Below are positions 1-7,415 of a stretch of 64,000 nucleotides of DNA, one piece after another. The first letter of the stretch is position 1. Each line of letters opens with the position of its first letter. The translations under genes were made by a program, and so were the position numbers. The notes under the pieces are model-generated. The model saw nothing but the letters and a program-made list of their open reading frames with translations. It did no database searches and was not told where the DNA came from. Origin of the DNA: Hoeflea sp. IMCC20628 (GTDB lineage Bacteria; Pseudomonadota; Alphaproteobacteria; Rhizobiales; Rhizobiaceae); contig NZ_CP011479.1 in assembly GCF_001011155.1 (NCBI RefSeq), positions 3,242,501 to 3,306,500 on the forward strand, in the 5' to 3' direction.

Positions 1-185
1 GTGGGTCAGGCCCTCGTTGATGTTAGAGCATCTTCGGGGGCCGCTAAGTCACTGCAGATATTCAGTTTCTGCCGACACATGAGGGATAGACCGGGTTTCC
101 TTGTCCGGCAAGCAAGAAGAACGCATCCGGAACAAAGAGCTCCGGCATGGTTAACAGGTGACGCGGGCATTTCTCGGGTCTAGAC

Positions 186-211
186 AAAAAAAAGCCCCGC
201 CGAAGCGGAGC
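186..211 (-). terminator. Rho-independent terminator after the DUF3102-like gene
   Basis: Read on the minus strand, GCTCCGC, a TTCG tetraloop and GCGGGGC form a 7-bp stem with one G-U pair, followed directly by eight T. It lies 22 bases past the stop codon of the gene ending at 234. This is a textbook intrinsic terminator. Confidence 0.9.
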
Positions 212-233
212 ATGTCATTTAGGAAGTTGAGAC

Positions 234-1385
234 TCAGGACGCAGCTGATCCTAACGACAGGTGTTTCGTGAGTTTGATGACGGACGGCGGCATTGGCTGT
301 TGTTTTTGCTGTTCTCGCTTCGGCTTCCTAGCAGCCTTCACTTCTACCGGTGCCATATCGTCAGTTACCGGATCGGGCTTTGCCTCCACCGGCACAGCGG
401 CTTTCATCGAAACCACCTCGGCAGCGTCATCGCTTTTAGCCATTACTGGGCCGCTCGTCATTGGTTCGCCGTGTATCACAAAGCGCAGAGCGGGAGTGAC
501 TTCTTGAGCCAGCCAGTCAACAAGCTCGGTAGCTGCTGGCCAACCATCGGCACCGCCGAGTTGGCGCAACAGCCGCTGAACCCTGCCCCATGAAGTTCCG
601 TCTTCCACTATGCCGATTTCCCAATTGCCTTTTTCATTCCAGCTGTGCGGCCGAATTGGTGCAGCGATCACCTTGAACAGGTCGTGTGCATGACGGCTCT
701 GGATTTCAATCTGGTCAGCGAGCTTGCTTTTGATGACCCGCTTGCCCAGGGCACTCGAATCAAGAGCTGCATCTACGTGAGTTAGGATGTGCTTCACGCG
801 CTCCGCGAACTCGGTGATGTCGGTGCTCAGCTTGATTTCAGCCGCTTTGCGAAGCCCCACCAGTCCACCCACGTCGAGAGGAGGAATGTCGGACTTCGGT
901 TTTCCCCCGACTGCTTCTTTGACATCCTTGACCTTCAGACGCTCGCCGGCCGCGATGCGGGCAACGAGGGTTTCGATTTGCGCCGGTTCACCCTTGGCCA
1001 ACTCGAACAACACTGTCGGCAACACTGCCGATGCGATCAGTTGCTCGCGATGGTCCTGAAGGTGTTCGTGCACCGAGGTGTAGTTCCACGCAGAGCGGAC
1101 TTTGTAGTCGGAGAATGTCTTCAGCCATTGTCCGAATGATTTCTCGGGGACAAGGCATTTCACCTCCGCGAATATCGCACCCTTCTCGAAAGCTTGTTCA
1201 GTAGAATCGCGATTGAGCGCGGTGATTTTTGCTGCCGCTCGTTTCAGTGTGCTTGTCACTTCAGGTGATACCGCACCTTCGGTCGAACCTGATTGTATGC
1301 TTTCAGCGCTCAGAAACGTATTTTCAGTATTCTTATTAGCATTCTTGTTTTCTTTATTTGACATTTTTATTTTCATCTTTCTCAT
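234..1385 (-). CDS. DUF3102-like accessory protein
   Basis: About 383 residues. The N-terminus is Lys/Asn-rich and low in complexity. The middle (about residues 60-170) reads like the DUF3102 family of plasmid and phage proteins: a section resembling 'FGQWLKTFSDYKVRSAWNY', then a helical block ending 'GERLKVKDVKEAVGG'. The C-terminus is Lys/Arg/Gln-rich. The function of this family is not established; a DNA-binding or replication-linked role is only a guess from the basic tail. No start has a clear ribosome site. ATG at 1385 is used here; ATG at 1418 or near 1364 are alternatives. The gene is clearly more AT-rich at its 5' end than the rest of the window, which suggests acquired DNA. It stands alone and ends at a strong terminator. 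Confidence 0.6.
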   Translation of the reverse strand: MRKMKIKMSNKENKNANKNTENTFLSAESIQSGSTEGAVSPEVTSTLKRAAAKITALNRDSTEQAFEKGAIFAEVKCLVPEKSFGQWLKTFSDYKVRSAWNYTSVHEHLQDHREQLIASAVLPTVLFELAKGEPAQIETLVARIAAGERLKVKDVKEAVGGKPKSDIPPLDVGGLVGLRKAAEIKLSTDITEFAERVKHILTHVDAALDSSALGKRVIKSKLADQIEIQSRHAHDLFKVIAAPIRPHSWNEKGNWEIGIVEDGTSWGRVQRLLRQLGGADGWPAATELVDWLAQEVTPALRFVIHGEPMTSGPVMAKSDDAAEVVSMKAAVPVEAKPDPVTDDMAPVEVKAARKPKREQQKQQPMPPSVIKLTKHLSLGSAAS

Positions 1386-1418
1386 CGATCCGGCTCGTTG
1401 CTGTATATCTATGATCAT

Positions 1419-1745
1419 CTCAATTTTTTAGTAAGTCAAATTATTTTATATTGTCAACATATTGATGTTAAAAGTGTTTTGTTGATTTTATTGAGTTTTT
1501 CAATGGTCGAAATCCAGCGATTTAGGGAAAATCACAACATTCTGGTGCAGCCAGATTTGATTGATTTCGACCAACTCGAAAAGCAACAACACGAGCATTT
1601 ATGACCAACCTGCGGTCATAACGGTGATGATTTCCTCTTGTGGAGAAATCGTTATCCCGCGGCGCTTGTTCGTTGAATTTTCAGGCGGAGAGGCCGTGTT
1701 TTACAGGTGCGCCAAAGCCATAATAAGGAATGCTCTGACCACGCC
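1419..1745. other. AT-rich gap with an inverted repeat
   Basis: No gene is visible. Bases 1419-1560 are far more AT-rich than the surroundings and probably contain the promoter of the minus-strand DUF3102-like gene. An exact 8-bp inverted repeat, TTATGACC and GGTCATAA with a 7-nt centre, sits at 1599-1621. It could be an operator or small hairpin. Confidence 0.4.
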
Positions 1746-2990
1746 TCACTGGCGAAGCTGTCGATCTATCCGACGACACCGCTTGCTTATCAGGTGGCCG
1801 AGTTTGTCGGCCATCTCTGCACCCGCGCCTTGCCCACCAAAGAGGGGCTCAAGTCTGCCATCCAGCTGGCTCATGACCTGGTCCGTCATTTCGCGAACAC
1901 GCCTGATAACCGAGACTGGGCTCAATCCGACAGCCTCTGCAAATTGTCGCCAATCGTTCCCGTGGAGTTCATTGGCGTTTCGCTTTGTCGCAAGTTGCTG
2001 AGGAAGTGACTGGTCCACCTGTTTGTAAACTGCTGCGCACATCAAATCATAGAGCGGTGCAAGTTTGGCAGTTCCCGCCGCACCGATGAGAACTGAATAG
2101 TTCTTGGCATGGGAGTCGGAATTGCAGATCAGGATGTTGAAAATCACGGCGTCAAGCAGCTTCAGCCTTTCGCCAGGAGAAACGTATCGCGCCAACGCGT
2201 CAAACATCTGCACCAGTGATGCGCCGCCGCGCTGTCCAAGTCCGGTACGCTCATACTTTTCGGGCGGAAACAGGCCGAGCAGCTGGCAAAAGTCTTCCTG
2301 ATGAATACGGCGAATTGTTCCTTGATCGTCGGCGAGACGATCATAGCGTTCGACCAAAAGGTAGTCTCGCTTTCCCGCCTTACCAGTCGTCACCTCAGCC
2401 GTCTCCAAACCGCAGAGCTTGGCCAAGGTCATGCAGAAGGCTTCATTTTGAACGCTTCCGGCCAGGCGTTTGATGTCCGGTTTCAGAATATGCGTAGAGG
2501 GCGTGCCATCGACGGGAATAGCTATCTTGCCATCTTTACCAATGTAGACAGGCAGTTTGTCCTGCACACCCGCCAAAGACATGGAGACCCCCTGCTCTCC
2601 GATCAGGAAGGGGCGCTCTGGCAGTTCGTTCAATATGCGCTCAAGCGCCGCCTCATCGGGGACAATGCGGAAATTATTTCCGCTTCGGCGCGGCTCACCG
2701 ATCGAAAAGGCTCCTGCGGTATCGCGGCCGAGGTTCATGAGAAGGCCGACAATGTCCTGAGGCGAAATTTTCAGCTGCTGACCAATCTCGGAGAGATGCG
2801 TTTCAGGCAGAAGATTGGCAAGCCAGGGCATGATCTGATTAGCCCCATAGGGGCCCGACCGCATCGGCATGGTCAGTGAGATTGGGAATGCCGAGGTGCG
2901 ACTTTCCCAACTCGGCTCATAGGCAAGCGAAATCCCATCGTGGTCGATGAGCTGGGCGACGGGCCAGGTTTCGTAATAGATCGTTGTCAC
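1746..2990 (-). CDS. hipA: HipA-family serine/threonine kinase toxin
   Basis: HipA toxins phosphorylate translation factors (glutamyl-tRNA synthetase in E. coli), causing growth arrest and persistence; the partner HipB neutralises them and represses the operon. This 414-residue protein has the usual length and order: the N-terminal HipA subdomain, 'SMSLAGVQDKLPV' with the downstream 'STHILKPD' substrate/nucleotide loop, then the C-terminal kinase domain with the catalytic loop 'NSDSHAKN' (general base Asp) and the metal-binding 'APLYDL'. All key kinase residues are present, so it looks active. It lies 12 bases downstream of hipB, so the pair is an operon, antitoxin first. The target of this member is unknown. 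Confidence 0.93.
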   Translation of the reverse strand: MTTIYYETWPVAQLIDHDGISLAYEPSWESRTSAFPISLTMPMRSGPYGANQIMPWLANLLPETHLSEIGQQLKISPQDIVGLLMNLGRDTAGAFSIGEPRRSGNNFRIVPDEAALERILNELPERPFLIGEQGVSMSLAGVQDKLPVYIGKDGKIAIPVDGTPSTHILKPDIKRLAGSVQNEAFCMTLAKLCGLETAEVTTGKAGKRDYLLVERYDRLADDQGTIRRIHQEDFCQLLGLFPPEKYERTGLGQRGGASLVQMFDALARYVSPGERLKLLDAVIFNILICNSDSHAKNYSVLIGAAGTAKLAPLYDLMCAAVYKQVDQSLPQQLATKRNANELHGNDWRQFAEAVGLSPVSVIRRVREMTDQVMSQLDGRLEPLFGGQGAGAEMADKLGHLISKRCRRIDRQLRQ

Positions 2991-3002
2991 AAGAGCACCT
3001 GA

Positions 3003-3269
3003 TCAGGAGAACCGGGGTAGATAGCCGAGATCGTCATCGGCTTCAGAGGTAGCAGGCGACGTCGCAGATTTCAGGTCACCGAGATCGATGCCCACTGTCC
3101 GTGCCGCGATGAGTGACTTTTCAAGATGGCAACTGGGCTTGCCGCTCTCCAAGTCAACGATAAAGCGCTCACCGGTGCCGCAACGTTCGGCAAGCTGGGC
3201 CTGCGTCCATCCCAATTTTTTCCTGTGGTCTCTAACAAGTGTGCCGAAATCTGCGGCTGAACGGATCAT
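3003..3269 (-). CDS. hipB: HipB-like XRE-family antitoxin
   Basis: 88 residues. A cro/C1-type helix-turn-helix occupies about residues 8-62 ('LGWTQAQLAERCGTGERFI'), with a short acidic tail, as in HipB antitoxins that bind HipA and the operon promoter. The start is ATG at 3269, with a GGAGAG a little upstream. Three identical-class palindromes upstream (3291-3382) are its likely operators. Its first 29 codons are repeated, diverged, at 27298-27384, where an IS3-family element cuts the second copy off. Confidence 0.92.
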   Translation of the reverse strand: MIRSAADFGTLVRDHRKKLGWTQAQLAERCGTGERFIVDLESGKPSCHLEKSLIAARTVGIDLGDLKSATSPATSEADDDLGYLPRFS

Positions 3270-3290
3270 GAGGTGCTCTCCATATTTTGT

Positions 3291-3382
3291 CTTACCGTAC
3301 AGGAAGAGTATTCAGCAATCCATAAAAACTTCCCGATAAGGAAGCTCGCGGAGAAAATGGAGAATTCTTCCCTCTCGGTAAG
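3291..3382 (-). promoter_or_regulatory. Three HipB-like operators at 38-bp spacing
   Basis: Three 16-bp imperfect palindromes with half-site CTTMCY: CTTACCGTACAGGAAG (3291-3306), CTTCCCGATAAGGAAG (3329-3344) and CTTCCCTCTCGGTAAG (3367-3382). Start-to-start distance is exactly 38 bp twice. The same three words at the same spacing occur at 27406-27497, unchanged at all 48 positions, while the two 22-bp spacers differ at 9 of 44. Position upstream of hipB suggests autoregulation by HipB(A). Being between hipB and the divergent HNH leader, the array could control both directions. Confidence 0.7.
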
Positions 3383-3400
3383 GCGATGGCGAAGTGCTTA

Positions 3401-3636
3401 ATCACGGCTGATCTTTTGCTAAGCTGAAATCGGATGGAGGCAAGACAAATGGCTTGCCTGGAGTCGTAACAGACGATCTCGTCAGCGAAACGCCTGAAAG
3501 GCGCTCGTACCGTTCAAAGACTGCGGAGTGACGTATAAAGTATACGTCGTCTTGTGCGAGGATAATTCCTCCCAATTGAGGGGTGACCCATAGGGGTCAT
3601 TGCACGTCCGCTTCAGCAATGGAGCAAAGGACGTGG
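3401..3636 (+). ncRNA. Candidate structured RNA leader of the HNH gene, copy A
   Basis: A chain of hairpins runs up to the HNH start codon: 3439-3458 (6 bp), 3472-3483 (4 bp), 3491-3503 (5 bp), 3530-3548 (8 bp), 3558-3571 (GAGGA/TCCTC), 3584-3599 (TGACCC/GGGTCA) and 3603-3635 (CACGTCC/GGACGTG with an inner 5-bp stem 3610-3625). The last hairpin buries AAAGGA at 3626-3631, the likely ribosome site of the HNH gene. CCTC at 3568 could pair instead with GAGG at 3578, an alternative fold. Against copy B only five bases differ in 240; three are in stems and keep pairing (two become G-U, one G-U becomes A-U) and two are in loops. No known RNA family was recognised with certainty. Transcription and exact ends are inferred. 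Confidence 0.6.
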
Positions 3637-3640
3637 ACTC

Positions 3641-4018
3641 ATGACTTCAGGAAACAGACTCAAGAAACTCAGACAACAGGCGGCCCAGCAACAAGGTGGT
3701 CGCTGTTTCTATTGCCAGTACCCGATGTGGGTTTCCAGGCCCGAGGAATTCATCGGGCGCTATGGGATTTCACCTGGGCTGGCAAAGCGGTTTCAATGCA
3801 CTGCCGAGCATCTCAAGGCTCGATGCGATGGCGGCGAGGATATTGCGCCGAACATCGTGGCGGCTTGCCACTTCTGCAACACAAGACGGCACAGAACGAA
3901 GCATCCTGTGGATGCAGCCAAGCATGCTTCCGTCGTGCGTTTGAGGCTTGCGAAAGGCAGATGGCACCCGCCGCAAGTGAGAACGTCTTTCAGCGAACGA
4001 AGAGCTGTCCCTAACTGA
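3641..4018 (+). CDS. Small HNH nuclease-like protein, copy A
   Basis: 125 residues. It shows a zinc-ribbon HNH fold: Cys22-x2-Cys25 ('CFYC'), 'AEH' with His57, Asn71 and Cys76-x2-Cys79-Asn80, then His84/His88. The N-terminus is basic (residues 1-20) and the tail is Arg/Lys-rich, as expected for a DNA-binding nuclease. No PLMP, RuvC, methylase or other second domain is seen, so it is not IscB or IshB. Start ATG 3641 has AAAGGA upstream, inside a hairpin. The gene is preceded by the structured leader and is divergent from hipBA. Copy B at 27756 is only about 78% identical in protein, yet all metal and catalytic residues are kept. Role unknown: selfish nuclease, defence effector or RNA-guided partner are all open. 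Confidence 0.8.
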   Translation: MTSGNRLKKLRQQAAQQQGGRCFYCQYPMWVSRPEEFIGRYGISPGLAKRFQCTAEHLKARCDGGEDIAPNIVAACHFCNTRRHRTKHPVDAAKHASVVRLRLAKGRWHPPQVRTSFSERRAVPN

Positions 4019-4072
4019 TCCTCACGGGCGCGGTGACAATCGGTCAGCCTGGCTCATCAGCCTGACGATCCG

Positions 4073-4208
4073 TTTGGGAATTGTCTTGCACGACTGTCCC
4101 CCGGGAGTGTATGACAATTTTGTCTTACAAGAACTGCGGTGATCGGATTTCACCAACCATTTCAGATGCTTGTGAGGGGGTCGAAAAACCTTAGCTGGGG
4201 ATCCAGGT
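4073..4208. promoter_or_regulatory. Conserved trailer with 22-bp palindrome, copy A
   Basis: This 136-nt stretch downstream of the HNH gene differs from copy B at a single base, although it codes for nothing recognisable. It holds a 22-bp near-palindrome at 4108-4129 (arms TGTAT-GACAA and TTGTC-TTACA), a GGTGA/TCACC pair at about 4138-4155, and ends in GCTGGGGATCCAGGT, half of a hairpin that is intact only in copy B. It could be a regulator site, an RNA 3' part or a recombination site. Confidence 0.45.
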
Positions 4209-4381
4209 GATGGAGCCCAAGAAGGAATAGTGTCCGACCAGTGCGAAAGCGCAAAGGTCACAACCCATCTACAAGGGGCAGGAAGATCAACCTGCGCATC
4301 CGGCACCTTTGGCTCGTCAGGTGAGGACGGAAGCATCAACCTAAGGCAAAGAATCGACATTTGCGCTTCCAAAGACGTACA

Positions 4382-5326
4382 TCAGGCGGACTGGCCACTT
4401 TCGGCAACAATCCTGGCACGGAATTGCGCAGTTCCCCTCTTGATATGGCCGAGAGTGTCCTCCAGCGCCCAAAATTTCTCGCGGACATCGAAAGTTTGCA
4501 CCCGCGAAATCTCGGTCGAGAAGATCCCGAGGCTTTTCTGGTAGATCTTGGCAAGCGTCGGATAGCCAAGAGGCTCCGCATTCGCCGCCAAAGCGAGAAA
4601 TGTCACCATCTCGCGCAACAGCGAGGTGTCGTCGTCCCTGTGCGCATACATCCAAGCATAGAGGTCGGGATGAAAATTGGTAAAGACGCCCGAGAATCCT
4701 CTGGATCCGGCCTGCATCGCCGCGTGCGCGATCGCAGCGTTGGCGTTGACGATCGCCAACGGCGAGCCTTCAACAATATTGACGCGCCTCGTTACGGTCT
4801 CGAGATCACAAGACACATCCTTCAGCACGACAAACCGGCCGGTGTCGCGGCATAACTTCAGCTCGTCGTCGCTAAGCAGCCGGCGATAGGGCGCAGGACA
4901 TTCATAAAGGCCGAGCGCCACATCGGAGGGAATTTGCTTCAGGATCTCGTCGAGCGAATTGCGAAAGGTTTCCGTTCCCGCATTTTCCGGATCGAGCCTG
5001 TTGCTGACCAGGACCAGTGCATCCGCGCCGGTTTCCGCCATGGCGCAAAGCTCTGCCACCTGATCATCAAGGGTCTCCGAGACATGGCCCGATGCGACGA
5101 CCGGCATCCGCCCGTTGACCTGACTACAAACCGCGCGCGACAAGGCGCAGCGTTCTTCTAGGCTCAGGAACTGCATCTCGCTCGACTGGCAGACGGCGAA
5201 CAGCGCATCGGCATCGTGCTCGATGTACCAATCGACCAGGCGCTCCAGCGCCTCGAAATCGATCTGTCCGTCTTGCGCGAACGGTGTCAGCATGACGGGA
5301 ATGATTCCGGAAACGTGATGGGGCAT
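4382..5326 (-). CDS. Dihydrodipicolinate synthase (DapA)-family aldolase/lyase
   Basis: 314 residues from ATG 5326, chosen because AGGAGA lies five bases upstream. It is a TIM-barrel class I aldolase of the DapA/N-acetylneuraminate lyase family, which forms a Schiff base with an alpha-keto acid. The catalytic lysine is in 'FVVLKDVSC', the family tyrosine in 'GLYECPAPYR', and the N-terminus 'GIIPVMLTPFAQDGQID' is typical. The family includes many sugar-acid and aromatic lyases besides true DapA. The position, divergent from a catabolic operon and an operator-like repeat, argues for a catabolic lyase or dehydratase, not lysine synthesis. The exact substrate cannot be read from the sequence. Confidence 0.8.
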   Translation of the reverse strand: MPHHVSGIIPVMLTPFAQDGQIDFEALERLVDWYIEHDADALFAVCQSSEMQFLSLEERCALSRAVCSQVNGRMPVVASGHVSETLDDQVAELCAMAETGADALVLVSNRLDPENAGTETFRNSLDEILKQIPSDVALGLYECPAPYRRLLSDDELKLCRDTGRFVVLKDVSCDLETVTRRVNIVEGSPLAIVNANAAIAHAAMQAGSRGFSGVFTNFHPDLYAWMYAHRDDDTSLLREMVTFLALAANAEPLGYPTLAKIYQKSLGIFSTEISRVQTFDVREKFWALEDTLGHIKRGTAQFRARIVAESGQSA

Positions 5327-5391
5327 GCCTGTCTCCTGTGGATGTTTCAACTGCTATAGCCAATTCAGCATTGTTCCGCAAATCGAAATGG

Positions 5392-5407
5392 TGTTCTATA
5401 TGGAACA
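5392..5407. promoter_or_regulatory. Operator-like inverted repeat in a divergent promoter
   Basis: TGTTC-N6-GAACA is an exact inverted repeat in the 103-bp gap between the divergent DapA-like and beta-propeller genes. The word AAATGGTGTTC here also occurs upstream of the IclR gene (9016-9026), where GTTCCA is seen twice. A shared IclR-type site is therefore plausible, regulating both promoters and the regulator itself. Confidence 0.45.
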
Positions 5408-5429
5408 TGTTTTAAAGCGAGGAATTGCC

Positions 5430-7415
5430 GTGACTGTCAAGCGATGGGAAGATGACGCAGTTGTTTGGAGTGGGCCGTTTTATGGTGACCAGGCCATCAA
5501 GTACGACGCATCCGTGAAAACCGGCTTTGCTTCGGGGCGGATCATCACCTGCGTCGATGTCGTTGACTGGGACAATGACGGCGGCCGCGACCTCATCATC
5601 TCGAGCTGGGACCCATGCTACGACGGTCAGGTCTATGTGCGCCAGGAAATCGGCAGGAATGCCGACAATACGCCGCTGCTGGGTCCGGAGACGTTGGTCG
5701 AGGGTGTTCGCGGCTATGTCACGGCAGTGCCCGACGGCGACCGCTTCCATCTCGTTTCCGCCTCGCGCATGCGCTCGCAGATCTACCTCTATCCCAACAT
5801 CGGTGAGCCGGGCGCGCCGCGCTTCGGTCCACCGGTCATCCTCGAACTCGACGCCGACTGGCAGCACAAGAGCGAGTATTTTCACATGGTCCGCTTTGCC
5901 GATATCGACGGCGACGGCGAACTCGAATTGCTCGTGGGCACTGATTCCTGGGACGACTACTGGCCCAATGGGCTCGAATGGAATGACGACGGCTACAAGG
6001 CCTATGACGCTGCCGGGCGTTGGCTCGGCGGTCCGTTGCGCGGTTATCTCTACGCCTTCAAAAACAAGGGGACACTTGCCAGGCCGGACCTCGGCAAGGG
6101 TCGCATGGTCATGGCCGGCGAAAACCCGCTGGAAGTCTATGGCCAGCTTGCGCCCGCCTTCGGGGATTTCGGCAAGCGCGGCAAACTTGATATCGTTGCC
6201 GGCGAATTCTGGAACATCCTGATGATCGCCCGCGGCCAGGGCGACGGCAATTTCGAGCGTCTCGATGTGGTTCGCGGCGCCGGTCAGACCATGCTGGAAC
6301 TTGACCACTGTATTCACCTGCCCTGCGTCGTCGACTGGAATGGCGATGGAAATCTCGATATTCTGGTCGGAGCGGAAGACGGCTACATCACCTTCCTGCG
6401 CAACACGGGAGATGCGCCCGACGGCTTACCGCTGTTCGAAAAAGTCGGGCGGGTAACCACCCAGGCTCCGATCGTGCACGCCAGTGTGCTTCCGTCTCCT
6501 GCGGCGCATGATTTCAATGGCAATGGCCGCCCCGACCTGGTCGTCGGCAATTGCTCGGGCGAGCTGCTGTTCTATCCCAACATGGGACCTTCGGCAGAGC
6601 CGAAGCTTGGGCTTGAAACCAAGCTGACGGCAGACGGCGCCGAGATTCTTGTCAGCGCCGGTCTGCACGGCTCGATCCAGGGACCTTCGGAGAAAATGTT
6701 CGGCTACACCTGCCCGACCGTTGCCGATTGGGACGGCGACGGGCTGGCGGACGTGCTGATGAGCGACGTTCTGGGCCGGCACATGTTCTATCGCAATCTG
6801 GGCGCAGACTATCCGCCGCGTTTTGCCGCGCCGAAAGCACTTTGCCACGATGGCAAGCCGCTGAAGACAGTCTGGCGCGTGCGTCCGGCAGTTGTTGACT
6901 GGCTGGGCGATGGCGCCCTGCATTATGTTGCACTTGACGAGGAAGGGCGCCTGTCGGACTTCCTCCGAGCGGGCGACACCGAATTGACGGACAAGCGTTT
7001 TCTGACCTGGGAAAACGCGACCCCGATCACCTTCACGCAAGACGTTGGCGGCGGGCGTGGTCGCGTGAAGTTGTGCATCTGCGACTGGACCGGCACCGGC
7101 CGCTACGACCTGATTGCCGGCACCCATGCCCGCGCCAGCCTTCCGCCGGGACCGACCGGCGCGCCACGCAACACCACCGGGCAGGCCGGCATCTTCTACT
7201 TCAGAAACATCGGCAGCAATGACGCACCTGTCTTCGCCGATCCCGTCGCCATGAAATATCGCGGCGAGACCATCGCAATGGGCATGCATGTGGCCTCCCC
7301 CGAGGCGGTTGATTGGTTCGGCAGCGGCGAGCTAGGCCTGATCGTCGGCATCGAGGACGGCAGCATCGTGTGGCTCGACCGCAAGGATCTTGACTGGGGG
7401 ACAGAGGGTGAGTGA
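5430..7415 (+). CDS. FG-GAP/VCBS-repeat beta-propeller protein without signal peptide
   Basis: 661 residues from GTG 5430, which has AAGCGAGG seven bases upstream; an in-frame ATG at 5400 lies inside the operator-like repeat. The chain is built of FG-GAP/VCBS-type blades with calcium-loop motifs: DWDNDGGRD, DIDGDGELE, DWNGDGNLD, DFNGNGRPD and DWDGDGLAD, each followed by a 'LLVG' or 'ILVG' strand. Such propellers are usually exported, but no signal peptide or transmembrane segment is visible, so this one seems cytoplasmic. It overlaps the next gene by 8 bases, so the two are translationally coupled. Its role in the pathway is unknown: it may be an enzyme such as a lyase or hydrolase on a propeller fold, or a carbohydrate-binding scaffold. 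Confidence 0.78.
   Translation: MTVKRWEDDAVVWSGPFYGDQAIKYDASVKTGFASGRIITCVDVVDWDNDGGRDLIISSWDPCYDGQVYVRQEIGRNADNTPLLGPETLVEGVRGYVTAVPDGDRFHLVSASRMRSQIYLYPNIGEPGAPRFGPPVILELDADWQHKSEYFHMVRFADIDGDGELELLVGTDSWDDYWPNGLEWNDDGYKAYDAAGRWLGGPLRGYLYAFKNKGTLARPDLGKGRMVMAGENPLEVYGQLAPAFGDFGKRGKLDIVAGEFWNILMIARGQGDGNFERLDVVRGAGQTMLELDHCIHLPCVVDWNGDGNLDILVGAEDGYITFLRNTGDAPDGLPLFEKVGRVTTQAPIVHASVLPSPAAHDFNGNGRPDLVVGNCSGELLFYPNMGPSAEPKLGLETKLTADGAEILVSAGLHGSIQGPSEKMFGYTCPTVADWDGDGLADVLMSDVLGRHMFYRNLGADYPPRFAAPKALCHDGKPLKTVWRVRPAVVDWLGDGALHYVALDEEGRLSDFLRAGDTELTDKRFLTWENATPITFTQDVGGGRGRVKLCICDWTGTGRYDLIAGTHARASLPPGPTGAPRNTTGQAGIFYFRNIGSNDAPVFADPVAMKYRGETIAMGMHVASPEAVDWFGSGELGLIVGIEDGSIVWLDRKDLDWGTEGE

Larger units (their letters stand above)
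3181..4208. repeat. 1.03-kb direct repeat, copy A
   Basis: Bases 3181-4208 match 27296-28324 in the same orientation: 5' part of hipB, operators, leader, HNH gene and trailer. Identity is patchy, very high in the operators, leader and trailer and lower in the coding and spacer parts. On the right the match stops inside what is a complete hairpin in copy B, just after the shared ATCCAGGT. The copies bracket about 23 kb, which homologous recombination could delete or excise as a circle. Confidence 0.9.

Noticed and set aside
1-183. 60-codon frame at the window start
   Set aside because: No family resemblance and no ribosome site; it may be the tail of something outside the window, but cannot be supported.
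3510-3560. Group I intron core
   Set aside because: GTTCAAAGACT resembles the intron R element and GTCTT could pair with it around the 8-bp hairpin, but no P3 partner, P4-P6 core or flanking exons could be identified.
3401-4018. IscB/IshB-type OMEGA system
   Set aside because: The gene order (RNA then HNH) is similar, but the protein has no PLMP or RuvC domain and is only 125 residues, so that family name is not justified.
4022-4372. 116-codon minus-strand frame between HNH and the DapA-like gene
   Set aside because: It crosses the repeat boundary at 4208, has no recognisable motif and no counterpart in copy B.
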